Part shown: one piece after another, positions 17,321 to 24,619 of the stretch
Numbering within the stretch: position 1 is the first letter of the stretch
Layout: the number at the start of each line of letters is the position of its first letter
Source of the DNA: an uncultured Oscillibacter sp.
Lineage (GTDB): Bacteria; Bacillota; Clostridia; Oscillospirales; Oscillospiraceae
Length of the DNA stretch: 42,347 nt
Assembly: GCA_910576845.1 (NCBI GenBank)
Contig: CAJTJA010000013.1
Location: 1 to 42,347, forward strand
Direction: 5' to 3'
Notes under the pieces: generated by a model
What the model was told of the DNA's origin: nothing
Seen by the model: only the letters and a program-made list of their open reading frames with translations
Databases searched by the model: none
Program-made: the position numbers and the translations under genes

Positions 17321-17971
17321 ATGATCCGAAATATTATTTTTGACATGGGCAATGTGCTGATTCACTGGCGTCCCGAAGCATTTACGGAGCGGCAGGGTAT
17401 TCCGGAACAGGACCGCCCCCAGCTTCTGAAAGAAGTTTTCGGCTCCGTGGAGTGGATTCAGATGGACCGCGGCACCATCTCCTTCGAGGAGGGAATTGCC
17501 GCCATATGCCGCCGATTGCCGGAACGCCTTCACAATGCGGCACGGGAACTGACACTGCACTGGTGGGAGCATCACCTGCTGCCTGTGGAGGGCATGGCAG
17601 ACCTGATCCGTGAGCTGAAGGGAATGGGCTGCGGCATTTATCTGCTGTCCAACGCCAAAACAGACCTGCCTCTCTACTTTGACCGCATTCCCGGCAGCGA
17701 GTGCTTTGACGGCAGGATTGTCTCCGCCGACTGGAAACTGCTCAAGCCTCAGCCCGAGATTTATCAAACGCTTTTTCGGGAATACGGCCTGAAACCGGAA
17801 GAATGCTTTTTTATCGACGATCTGAATATCAACATCGAAGGAGCCTGGTGCACAGGTATGGGCGGCGTGATTTTCGACGGAGACATTCCCCGTCTCCGCC
17901 AGGCTCTGAATGCCGCCGGCGTGCCGGTTTCGCTTTCCCGCAAAAAGCAGCATCCAAACGCTTCCTCTTGA
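17321..17971 (+). CDS. HAD-IA family phosphatase (YihX-like)
   Basis: Cytoplasmic HAD hydrolase of 216 residues. Motif I IIFDMGNV (nucleophile D8), motif II LLSNAK, motif III lysine in KLLKPQPEIY, motif IV FIDDLNINIEGA. D-x-G-N in motif I is typical of the YihX / epoxide-hydrolase-like branch; E. coli YihX dephosphorylates alpha-glucose-1-phosphate. ATG at 17321 is chosen over two in-frame upstream ATGs because GGGAGGAG precedes it. It starts 40 bp after the permease stop with no obvious promoter, so it is probably the last gene of the importer operon and could act on the imported sugar phosphate. The role is a guess; the family is firm. Confidence 0.88.
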   Translation: MIRNIIFDMGNVLIHWRPEAFTERQGIPEQDRPQLLKEVFGSVEWIQMDRGTISFEEGIAAICRRLPERLHNAARELTLHWWEHHLLPVEGMADLIRELKGMGCGIYLLSNAKTDLPLYFDRIPGSECFDGRIVSADWKLLKPQPEIYQTLFREYGLKPEECFFIDDLNINIEGAWCTGMGGVIFDGDIPRLRQALNAAGVPVSLSRKKQHPNASS

Positions 17972-18022
17972 GCCGCCCAATAATCATCCACATCAAAATG
18001 GCGGCAGAATCTTCCGGAATAA

Positions 18023-18068
18023 AATCCCCGTCTGGAGCGTTTTGTTCCAGACGGGGATTCTCTCTTCC
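18023..18068 (+). terminator. Terminator of the importer/HAD operon
   Basis: AATCCCCGTCTGGA pairs perfectly (14 bp) with TCCAGACGGGGATT around a 9-nt loop, followed by the T-rich CTCTCTT. Confidence 0.8.
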
Positions 18069-18212
18069 CATTTCTTCTCTGGGGGCAGGGGCCGCCGCTG
18101 CCACGCCGCAGAGGATGCCGCCCACCGCGAAGGCCCGCTGCTTAAAAAAGAAATATTTCTTTTCGACTACGTTGGCCATATCAGCTTTTCCAAGCAAATG
18201 AACGGCTCCCAA
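18069..18212. other. Non-coding gap before nnr
   Basis: Between the operon terminator and the nnr promoter. Open frames on either strand lack a ribosome site and family resemblance; nothing further recognised. Confidence 0.5.
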
Positions 18213-18241
18213 TTGCGCTCCCTTTAAAACTCCGCTATAAT
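18213..18241 (+). promoter_or_regulatory. Sigma-A promoter of nnr
   Basis: TTGCGC and TATAAT with a 17-nt spacer; leader of about 88 nt to the ATG. Confidence 0.65.
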
Positions 18242-18336
18242 TATGGCTGAGAGATAACCTTAGGAACGGCTCCCTCTGTCCGTTTCTTTTCCAGAAATAC
18301 CATTCCATCATTCAATTAAGAACAGGAGGCTCTCAT

Positions 18337-19884
18337 ATGAAACTGGCAGCAGCCGCGCAAATGCGGGAACTGGACAGGCAGGCTATTGAAGAACGGCACA
18401 TTCCATCCATTGACCTGATGGAGCGGGCGGCCGCGGCAATCGCTCAGGCGGCGCTGGACCTCTTGCCGGAGAGGCCCGCAAAGTGCCGGGCAGCCGTGTT
18501 CTGCGGCTCTGGCAACAACGGCGGAGACGGCATCGGCGCCGCCCGGCTGCTGTTTTTAATGGGCGTCCGGGTTCGGGTCTTCCTGGTGGGTAACTATGAC
18601 CGGCTGACTCCCGATGCCATGGAGGAGACAGGCCGTCTCAGCGAGTGCGGCGTGGAACTGGAGACTTTTGATCCCGGCGACAGTTCCCAGGCCGCCTGGG
18701 CCAGGAGCAGTCAAATCATCATCGACGCCATCTTTGGTGTGGGGCTTTCCCGGGAAATCGCCCCGGAATCCGGATTTGCCGCCGCCATAAACCTCATCAA
18801 CTCCTGCAGGGGCAAGGTTATCGCCGCCGATATCGCCAGCGGCGTAGAGACAGATACGGGAAGAGTTCTCGGTCAGGCAGTCACAGCGGACCGAACCGTC
18901 ACCTTTACCTGCCAAAAAATCGGACAAAATGTGGGAGACGGGGCGGTTCTCTCCGGTAGGGTGACCGTTCATGACATCGGTATCCCTGCCGCCCTGCTCC
19001 GGGAGATGCCCTGTCCCGTCCAAACGGTGGAGGCGGACTTTGCCCGGGCGGCCCTGCCGGCCCGAAAACCTGACGGTCACAAGGGAGACTTCGGCAAAGT
19101 CCTTGTCGTGGGCGGGTCCCTTGGCTATACCGGCGCGCCGTATCTCGCAGCCTCGGCGGCAGTGCGGTCCGGCTGCGGGCTGGTATACTTGGGCGTGCCG
19201 GAGTGCATCTGGCAGACGGAGGCCGCAAAATGCGCCTGCGCCATGCCCTTTCCTCTGGAGAGCTGGCAGGGCAGAACACTCAGCCGGAAAGCCCTCTCGA
19301 CAGTCTTGGGAAAGCTGGATCGCTGCGGCGTCCTGGCCATTGGGCCAGGGCTCGGCCGGGATGAGGGCACCGCAAAGCTGGTTCGGGATCTTCTCCAAAA
19401 AACAGAAAAGCCTGTGGTCCTGGACGCCGGCGGCATAAACGCGCTGGAAGGACATATAGATATCTTGGACCGGCGGTGGAACCGGGTGACGATCCTGACC
19501 CCCCATGACGGGGAGTTCGCCCGGATCGGAACACTGACCGGGGACCGGGTGGAAACCGCGCGGCGCTTTGCCCGGGACCACGGCTGCATCCTGGTGCTGA
19601 AGGGGCACCGGACCATCACCGCCGGGCACTTGGGCAACGCGCTGGTAAACACCACCGGGAACTCAGGCCTCGCCAAAGGCGGCAGCGGAGACGTGCTGAC
19701 AGGTCTCATCGCCTCACTGCTTGCCCAGGGCGCGGCCCCGGTCATGGCGGCTGCCGGCGGCGTCTGGCTTCATGGACGTGCGGCAGATATCGCGGCGGAA
19801 ACGCTGACGGAATACTGCGTCACGCCGGAGGACGTCATTGCCGCCTTCCCGAAGGCGTTTTCCGAGCTTTTGAGGAAAAATTAA
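18337..19884 (+). CDS. nnr: Bifunctional NAD(P)HX epimerase / ADP-dependent dehydratase
   Basis: Metabolite-repair enzyme of 515 residues, cytoplasmic, restoring hydrated NADH and NADPH. The N-terminal YjeF_N epimerase domain (about 1-210) has FCGSGNNGGDGIGAA and DAIFGVGLS. The C-terminal ribokinase-like dehydratase (about 230-510) has VLVVGGSLGYTGAPYLAASAA, ILTPHDGEF, VLKGHRT and NTTGNSGLAKGGSGDVLTG. Length matches the two-domain family. ATG follows AACAGGAGG. In Bacillus and many Clostridia this gene or its dehydratase half lies in acpS-nnr-lipoprotein-alr-ndoAI-ndoA order; here nnr, a lipoprotein and the toxin remain. Confidence 0.96.
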   Translation: MKLAAAAQMRELDRQAIEERHIPSIDLMERAAAAIAQAALDLLPERPAKCRAAVFCGSGNNGGDGIGAARLLFLMGVRVRVFLVGNYDRLTPDAMEETGRLSECGVELETFDPGDSSQAAWARSSQIIIDAIFGVGLSREIAPESGFAAAINLINSCRGKVIAADIASGVETDTGRVLGQAVTADRTVTFTCQKIGQNVGDGAVLSGRVTVHDIGIPAALLREMPCPVQTVEADFARAALPARKPDGHKGDFGKVLVVGGSLGYTGAPYLAASAAVRSGCGLVYLGVPECIWQTEAAKCACAMPFPLESWQGRTLSRKALSTVLGKLDRCGVLAIGPGLGRDEGTAKLVRDLLQKTEKPVVLDAGGINALEGHIDILDRRWNRVTILTPHDGEFARIGTLTGDRVETARRFARDHGCILVLKGHRTITAGHLGNALVNTTGNSGLAKGGSGDVLTGLIASLLAQGAAPVMAAAGGVWLHGRAADIAAETLTEYCVTPEDVIAAFPKAFSELLRKN

Positions 19885-19902
19885 AATAGAGGAGGTTTTC
19901 CG

Positions 19903-20511
19903 GTGCGCCTATCCAAGTGCGTACCAATGATGACCCTGCTTCTGCTCCTGGCAGCCTGCACAGGCGGCGGGGACGGGGAGAATGAAACGGCCGGCCTGCG
20001 GGACCGCTATCACGACATGACAGGCTGTACCATGGAGGCGGCGGTTTCCTGCGATCAAGAGGGCCTGGCCTGGGAGGCCATGCTTCGCTGTGATTATGTC
20101 CCCGACGGGGAAAGCACCGTGGAAGTGCTGTCACCCGAAACCATCGCCGGAGTAAAAGCCATCCTGTCCGAGCCGGACTGGCGGCTGGAGTATGAGGGCG
20201 ACAGTCTCAACGCCGGGACTCTCAGCAGTGAGGAAATCAGTCCCGCCGCCTGTCTGCCCCGTCTGATGAGCGCTCTTCGGGACGGGTGGCTGCTGGAGGA
20301 AAACGAGGAGGACTGGAACGGCGTTTCCTGCCTCCGGCTCACTGTAGACCAAACCGGCGTAAAGGATGGAAAAATTCTCTCCACCCTCTGGCTCCGGCAG
20401 GACGGCGGCACTCCGGTTCGGGGAGAAATTGCTGTAGACGGAGAAATCATTTTAACGGCGGACTTTACGAGCTTCTCTTTTTATGATACAATGATGGAAA
20501 GCGATGCTTGA
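19903..20511 (+). CDS. Small lipoprotein of unknown function (YdcC-position gene)
   Basis: Predicted lipoprotein of 202 residues: signal peptide with core PMMTLLLLLAAC (cysteine near 19), then GGGDGEN tether and a beta-rich acidic body. GTG start chosen because AGAGGAGG lies 8 nt upstream and it gives a proper signal peptide. It begins 18 bp after nnr and is surely co-transcribed. By position it matches the YdcC-like lipoprotein between nnr and alr in Firmicutes, some of which act in sporulation, but I do not recognise the sequence itself. Confidence 0.8.
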   Translation: MRLSKCVPMMTLLLLLAACTGGGDGENETAGLRDRYHDMTGCTMEAAVSCDQEGLAWEAMLRCDYVPDGESTVEVLSPETIAGVKAILSEPDWRLEYEGDSLNAGTLSSEEISPAACLPRLMSALRDGWLLEENEEDWNGVSCLRLTVDQTGVKDGKILSTLWLRQDGGTPVRGEIAVDGEIILTADFTSFSFYDTMMESDA

Positions 20512-20711
20512 TGCCCTTCCCTGCACCCCTCCCCCTCCTTCCGCATAGGATGACATGGGGCGAGGACGCCGGGATTTGTCCCTCCCACAGTCCGGATGCA
20601 AGATTACGGAAAGAGGCGTATAAATTCCGAAACTGCGTGGGAGAATGAGAGTGGCCTCACCGAAGCGGAAACAGTTTCCTCTTCGATGGCGGGTACTTCT
20701 TTCGGCGGAGT

Positions 20712-21089
20712 GTGAACTTTGTGGATACGAGTGTCAAGCGTGGCGATATTTACTATGCCGATCTCTCCCCGGTGGTGGGCAGCGAACAAGGCGGCATCCG
20801 GCCTGTCCTGATTATTCAGAACGATACCGGAAACCGTTACAGTCCCACCGTGATCGCGGCGGCCATTACTTCCCAGACCGGGAAAACCCGGCTGCCCACA
20901 CATATCGATCTCCCCGTGGATCAAAGCTGCGGCCTGAGCCGGGATTCCGTGGTCCTGCTTGAGCAGGTGCGGACCCTGGACAAAAAGAGGCTTCGCGAGC
21001 GTATGGGCCATGTGGAGGAAAATGTGATGACAAAGGTAGATACGGCAATTGCGGTCAGCTTCGGGCTGCCCCACGACCAGTTGGTTTGA
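20712..21089 (+). CDS. mazF: MazF/NdoA-type endoribonuclease toxin, no antitoxin adjacent
   Basis: mRNA interferase of about 125 residues. It matches the NdoA/MazF core closely: VKRGDIYYADLSPVVGSEQ, IRPVLIIQNDTGN, VIAAAITSQ, LPTHIDL, DSVVLLEQVRTLDKKRL. These enzymes cut RNA at short motifs (UACAU in B. subtilis NdoA). Start uncertain: GTG at 20712 is in frame, but GGCGGAG ends one base before it, so GTG at 20721 may be the real start. The 200 bp upstream hold no ribbon-helix-helix antitoxin frame; the only open stretches are short and unlike NdoAI. A 16-bp stem hairpin follows. Solitary chromosomal MazF is unusual. Confidence 0.9.
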   Translation: MNFVDTSVKRGDIYYADLSPVVGSEQGGIRPVLIIQNDTGNRYSPTVIAAAITSQTGKTRLPTHIDLPVDQSCGLSRDSVVLLEQVRTLDKKRLRERMGHVEENVMTKVDTAIAVSFGLPHDQLV

Positions 21090-21093
21090 GGTT

Positions 21094-21128
21094 CCCTCCC
21101 GGCGGAGAAATTTTCTCCGCCGGGAGGG
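21094..21128. terminator. Long symmetrical hairpin after mazF
   Basis: CCCTCCCGGCGGAGAA pairs with TTCTCCGCCGGGAGGG (16 bp, 3-nt loop). No T-tract on the plus strand, so termination is possible but not certain. Confidence 0.6.
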
Positions 21129-21147
21129 TGTACAGAGGAGGTACATA

Positions 21148-21633
21148 ATGAAAAAAGACAGATGGTTGCTGCGCTCCCTTCTTTTGCTTGCCCTCAGCGC
21201 CGCGCTGATGGCCACCGTCACTCTGGCGGCAGAAGCCGGGTCTGACCGTGATCCGCTGGTAACGCTAAGTTATTTGAACGACACTTTTTTCAGTCAGATT
21301 ATGCAGCGTGTCGACCAAAAAATCGCCGACCGGAATGGGCAGCTAAACCAGCAGGGCGGCTCCGTCTCTTCCTCCTTCGCCGTCGTCACTCTCAGCCAGG
21401 GACAGACTCTCACCGGAGACATTGGCTGCGAGGTTCTGCTGCGGGTCGGAAGCGCTGTCTGCGTCTCCCCCTCGGACCCAGGCCTCATTGACGAGACCAC
21501 CGCCGCATCCCTTTCCAACGGCGGGGCCATGGCCCAGAATCACCTATATATGATGACCATTGAAGGACGCGGCATCCAGGCCTCATCGGCCACTGTAAAA
21601 GTATTGGTCAGAGGAGCCTATACCATCGCCTAA
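21148..21633 (+). CDS. Secreted protein of unknown function
   Basis: Predicted secreted protein of 161 residues: basic MKKDRWLLR, hydrophobic core LLLLALSAALMATVTLA with likely cleavage near AEA, no lipobox. The mature part has YLNDTFFSQIMQRVDQKI followed by a Gly/Val-rich beta-type region (GQTLTGDIGCEVLLRVGSAVCV; NHLYMMTIEGRGI; VKVLVRGAYTIA). The regular pattern suggests a folded beta domain, perhaps cell-surface. ATG follows CAGAGGAGG. A terminator follows, so it is the last gene after mazF. I do not recognise the family. Confidence 0.82.
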   Translation: MKKDRWLLRSLLLLALSAALMATVTLAAEAGSDRDPLVTLSYLNDTFFSQIMQRVDQKIADRNGQLNQQGGSVSSSFAVVTLSQGQTLTGDIGCEVLLRVGSAVCVSPSDPGLIDETTAASLSNGGAMAQNHLYMMTIEGRGIQASSATVKVLVRGAYTIA

Positions 21634-21647
21634 GTTACATAATCCTT

Positions 21648-21688
21648 CCCGCCCGCGCATACAATTGCGCAGGCGGGGTTTATTTTTT
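21648..21688 (+). terminator. Intrinsic terminator after the secreted protein gene
   Basis: CCCGCC-c-GCGCA pairs with TGCGC-a-GGCGGG around a 6-nt loop, followed by GTTTATTTTTT. Confidence 0.85.
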
Positions 21689-21710
21689 GACGGCAGGGGG
21701 GATCACGGAT

Positions 21711-22238
21711 ATGGACAAATTTCCTTTGCTGCTGGACGGCAGGTCCGCCGGCGAGCTGTCTTCCGAGCAGACCGGCCTTTATACCTGGTTCAGCGCCCGC
21801 TGTTCTCTCCCCGAGGGGCTCTGGTGTGCCTGGGTCGTAGGAGACCAGGGAGAACTGCGGCTGGGAGTACTGGAGCCCATGGGAACACAGGGAACCATCC
21901 GCCGCCGTTTCTCCGGCCGGCTTACCGCCCCTTTGGGCCATATTCTGCGAGGAGAAGTCCGTCAGCTGGAGGGACACAAGCAAGACGGCTGGGAAGCGGC
22001 TGCCGCCCCTGAAGCGTTCTTCCGCGCTCCCTGGCTCCGCCGGCGTCTGAAGGGAACCACAGGGGCTTTGACGCGGGCAGCAGAAAATACGCGGTATCTG
22101 GCCCTTCCCTATGACCAGAGGAAGCCCTTTCCCCTGACCACTCTGTTCTGCTTTGCCCGTCTCCAAAGGATTGGAACATCATTCTACGCCGTATACCGCT
22201 TTGACGCGCAGGAGCGGCCTATCTTTGATATGGAATAA
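21711..22238 (+). CDS. Protein of unknown function, 175 residues
   Basis: Soluble protein without signal peptide or membrane segment, rich in Arg/Leu/Gly with many aromatic residues (MDKFPLLLDGRSAGELSSEQ; LYTWFSARCSLPEGLWCAWVVGDQGELRLGVLEP). ATG at 21711 is preferred over the in-frame ATG 24 nt upstream because GGGGGGA lies before it and the earlier start is inside the terminator tail. Separated from its neighbours by a terminator upstream and the nrdR regulatory region downstream. Family not recognised. Confidence 0.7.
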   Translation: MDKFPLLLDGRSAGELSSEQTGLYTWFSARCSLPEGLWCAWVVGDQGELRLGVLEPMGTQGTIRRRFSGRLTAPLGHILRGEVRQLEGHKQDGWEAAAAPEAFFRAPWLRRRLKGTTGALTRAAENTRYLALPYDQRKPFPLTTLFCFARLQRIGTSFYAVYRFDAQERPIFDME

Positions 22239-22262
22239 ATTGGAAAAATTTTTATAAATAAT

Positions 22263-22303
22263 TTGATAAAATTATATCAATTTTGAAAATGGCGTGATAT
22301 AAT
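22263..22303 (+). promoter_or_regulatory. AT-rich nrdR promoter region with two inverted repeats
   Basis: TATAAT at 22298 is a clear -10 with no good -35. It lies inside GTGAT-N7-ATCAC (22295-22311), while TTGATA-N6-TATCAA (22263-22280) overlaps where the -35 should be. The arrangement suggests repressor binding, possibly NdrR-type ATP-cone autoregulation by NrdR itself, but the repeats do not clearly match a published NrdR box. Confidence 0.4.
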
Positions 22304-22388
22304 ACATCACAACATTTCCGGAACGCCTGCAAAAGCTTCGCTCAGCTTCCGGAAAGCACAGAAAGGTGCCCGTGCGTACGGATGAGGG

Positions 22389-22406
22389 CCGCCGGAAAAC
22401 CGGCGG
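22389..22406 (+). repeat. Leader hairpin just before the nrdR ribosome binding site
   Basis: CCGCCGG-AAAA-CCGGCGG, a 7-bp GNRA-like capped stem 18 nt before the ATG, in a leader that also contains two TTCCGGAA boxes (near 22316 and 22348). Confidence 0.6.
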
Positions 22407-22424
22407 AGGATCAGGAGGTCCTTT

Positions 22425-22889
22425 ATGAAATGTCCTTATTGCGGCTTCAAAGAGAGCAAGGTCATCGATTCCCGCCCCGCCGATGAAAATAACAGCATCC
22501 GCCGCCGGAGAGAGTGTCTTTCCTGCGGGCGGCGTTTTACTACCTATGAAACGGTAGAAAGCCTTCCTGTGGTAGTAGTCAAAAAAGACGGCAGCCGCCA
22601 GAGCTTTGACCGGGAAAAAGTGCTTAGCGGCATGATCCGGGCCTGTGAGAAACGGCCGGTCCCTGTTGCTAAGCTGGAAAAGGTCTCTGCCGATATTGAG
22701 CAGGAGCTTCAAAACTCTATGGAGCGGGAGATCAGCACGGAGATCATCGGCGAGCGGGTTATGGAACATCTGCGGGCCATTGACCAGGTGGCTTATGTCC
22801 GCTTCGCCTCCGTATACCGTCAATTCAAGGATATTGACAGCTTCATGGAGGAGCTTTCAAAGCTGCTGGCAGAGCAGAACCAACGCTGA
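22425..22889 (+). CDS. nrdR: Transcriptional repressor NrdR
   Basis: Global repressor of ribonucleotide reductase genes, 154 residues. The N-terminal zinc ribbon uses C3, C6, C31 and C34 (CPYCG and CLSCG); an ATP-cone follows from about residue 49 (VVVVKKDGSRQSFDREKV) and senses ATP/dATP. Length is normal for the family. ATG follows CAGGAGG. It stands alone between unknown genes and ymdB, with its own AT-rich promoter region. Confidence 0.97.
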   Translation: MKCPYCGFKESKVIDSRPADENNSIRRRRECLSCGRRFTTYETVESLPVVVVKKDGSRQSFDREKVLSGMIRACEKRPVPVAKLEKVSADIEQELQNSMEREISTEIIGERVMEHLRAIDQVAYVRFASVYRQFKDIDSFMEELSKLLAEQNQR

Positions 22890-22973
22890 AAACTAAGTCC
22901 GGCCCTCCGAAACAGATACCGCTTGGCCGGGCATGCCGCCAGCGGTGCGCTTCCGCCGCTCAGCGCAGATATT

Positions 22974-22985
22974 GCAAACGTTTAT
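22974..22985 (+). promoter_or_regulatory. Weak third match to the GCAAACGTTT operator
   Basis: GCAAACGTTTAT matches 10 of 12 positions of the operator at 3151-3164. It lies about 115 bp before the ymdB promoter, so a role in repression is doubtful. Confidence 0.25.
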
Positions 22986-22993
22986 GACCGAGA

Positions 22994-23024
22994 GCGACAG
23001 GAACCCTTTTCAGGTTCCTGTCGC
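22994..23024 (+). terminator. 12-bp stem hairpin after nrdR
   Basis: GCGACAGGAACC pairs perfectly with GGTTCCTGTCGC around a 7-nt loop; only a weak T/C-rich tail follows. Confidence 0.6.
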
Positions 23025-23089
23025 AGCCGTCTCCCTTCCCGCTGGCAGATATTCTGCCTCTTTTTATGCCTCTCCGGCTATCCTGCCCC

Positions 23090-23117
23090 TTGCAAAGACG
23101 CCTATCTCTGTTATAAC
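23090..23117 (+). promoter_or_regulatory. Promoter of ymdB
   Basis: TTGCAA and TATAAC with a 16-nt spacer, 28 nt before the ATG. Confidence 0.55.
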
Positions 23118-23145
23118 TATTATGCTCTCGGAAATGGAGGCTTAT

Positions 23146-23919
23146 ATGCTGTATCGCATTCTCGCCATTGGCGATGTGGTGGGGGAACCCGGACTCCGCC
23201 ACCTGGAAAAAGTTCTCCGGCCCTTTCAAAAACTGAAAGGAGCGGCCTTTACCGTAGTCAACGGGGAAAACGCCTCGGGCACAGGGCTGACCCGAGAACA
23301 GGCGGAACGTATTCGGGATGCCGGGGCCGATGCAGTAACCTTGGGCAACCACAGCTTTGGAAAACCCCAAATCAGCAGCTTTCTGGACGATGTTCCCTGG
23401 CTTCTCCGCCCCGCCAACTACTCCGGCAGGGCTCCCGGCCATGGCTGTGAAAATTTTGATCTGGGCGGCGTCCGAATCCGGGTCATCAATCTGATCGGCC
23501 GCTGCGATCTGGCCTGGGGCGCGGATAATCCTTTTATTTCAGCGGACAAGCTCCTGGAACACGGGGAAGCAGAGTTTACGCTGGTGGACTTTCACGCCGA
23601 AGCCACCAGCGAGAAACTGGCTATGGCCTATTATCTGGACGGGCGGGTCTCTGCCCTCTGGGGAACTCACACCCACGTTCCCACTGCCGACGAGCGGGTC
23701 TATCCCAACGGAACCGGCTATATTACCGACCTGGGGATGACCGGGCCGGTTGAATCTGTCCTGGGCATTGAACCCGGACAATCGGTGGAGAGCTTCCTCG
23801 GCGGTCTTCCCGGGCGTTACAGGCAGCCGGACGGCCCCTGCAAAATGCAGGGAGCCCTCTTCACCCTGGACAGCGGCAGAGGGCTGTGCACAGCGGTGGA
23901 GCGGGTGGACATCCGGTGA
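23146..23919 (+). CDS. ymdB: YmdB-family calcineurin-like metallophosphoesterase
   Basis: Cytoplasmic phosphodiesterase of 257 residues (B. subtilis YmdB, 264, hydrolyses 2',3'-cyclic nucleotides and influences biofilm and motility choice). Metal-site motifs: D10 in IGDVVG, E41 in VVNGENASG, NH at 68-69 in LGNHSF, VDFHAEATSEK, GTHTHVPTADERV, and the family tail TDLGMTGP. The in-frame extension to 22933 is rejected because GGAGG precedes this ATG and the homologous N-terminus starts here. It overlaps the next gene by GTGA. Confidence 0.95.
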   Translation: MLYRILAIGDVVGEPGLRHLEKVLRPFQKLKGAAFTVVNGENASGTGLTREQAERIRDAGADAVTLGNHSFGKPQISSFLDDVPWLLRPANYSGRAPGHGCENFDLGGVRIRVINLIGRCDLAWGADNPFISADKLLEHGEAEFTLVDFHAEATSEKLAMAYYLDGRVSALWGTHTHVPTADERVYPNGTGYITDLGMTGPVESVLGIEPGQSVESFLGGLPGRYRQPDGPCKMQGALFTLDSGRGLCTAVERVDIR

Positions 23920-24320
23920 GGCGGATACCGCTCCGGGCCGCCGGAACAGCGCTGCTGGCGGGGACAATGATCCTGCGGGCCAGCCGGGTGCTGGAAAACC
24001 TGGAGAGTGTCCGGCGGTTTTACAGCGGTTCGGGAGGACCTGCCTGGACACCGGTGGAACTGGCTCTGTTCCTCGGGCCCTACCTTACTGCCATTTCCGC
24101 CATTGCGGCCCTGTGGCTCCCCCGGGAGCGGGCCGGAAAGCTGGGAACCGTCAATGCCTGCTCCGCCGCGTTCTTCGTCTTTGAAGAAGGGCTCACAGTC
24201 TTTGCCCGGGCCATGGATGGAAGCAGCAGCTATGTGGGCGCGGAACCCCTGTGCAGCCTTCTGGCCCTGTGGGTTTCCATCCTCACGGTGTTTCGTGCCC
24301 TTCAGGCAGGGCAGAAATAA
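23916..24320 (+). CDS. Small membrane protein of unknown function
   Basis: Predicted inner-membrane protein of 134 residues with about four hydrophobic stretches (AAGTALLAGTMILRA; LALFLGPYLTAISAIAALWL; CSAAFFVFEEGLTVF; LCSLLALWVSILTVF). GTG start overlaps the ymdB stop as GTGA, a coupling arrangement; an earlier in-frame ATG would lie well inside ymdB. Family not recognised. Confidence 0.75.
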   Translation: MRRIPLRAAGTALLAGTMILRASRVLENLESVRRFYSGSGGPAWTPVELALFLGPYLTAISAIAALWLPRERAGKLGTVNACSAAFFVFEEGLTVFARAMDGSSSYVGAEPLCSLLALWVSILTVFRALQAGQK

Positions 24321-24418
24321 GCGGGATTCACTTATAGCCTGTACATAGCCGTTTTGCAGCTCCGGTCACGTGTTGCGCCGCCGGCCTGAGATAATTCAAT
24401 CATTTCTCTTCAAGTGTG

Positions 24419-24585
24419 TTAGGGCCTGTTCACATAAGGCCAAACACACATCTTTCCGGCAAATTTTGCCGTCTGCGGCGTTAAAAATTTTTGACGCACG
24501 CCAGTGCGCCTGCAAATTTTTGCCTTGCAGCCGGCGAAAATTTGCTCGAAAATCTGCGCATTTGTCTTATGTGAACAGGCCCTAA
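24419..24585. mobile_element. MITE-like element, 167 bp, 20-bp perfect terminal inverted repeats
   Basis: The ends TTAGGGCCTGTTCACATAAG and its exact reverse complement enclose a body that is itself an imperfect inverted repeat to the centre near 24502, so the whole unit can fold into one long hairpin. A TA dinucleotide flanks both sides (TA-GGGCC...GGCCC-TA), as expected for a TA target duplication. It encodes no protein. Family knowledge: IS5-type (IS427-group) ends and TA targets look like this; assignment is inference. The right end abuts TAATTATAAA and could contribute to the promoter of the next gene. Confidence 0.8.
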
Positions 24586-24619
24586 TTATAAACATAGAAC
24601 AGAAAGGGATGCTTCCATT

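Noticed and set aside
17829..18311. Minus-strand frame of 160 codons before nnr
   Set aside because: It overlaps the HAD gene and its terminator, with no ribosome site or family resemblance.
20645..20962. Frame overlapping the start of mazF as a possible antitoxin
   Set aside because: Mostly an out-of-frame reading of mazF itself; not like NdoAI or MazE in sequence or placement.
22389..22424. Cobalamin or other known riboswitch before nrdR
   Set aside because: The B12-box and other class signatures are absent; only hairpins are visible.
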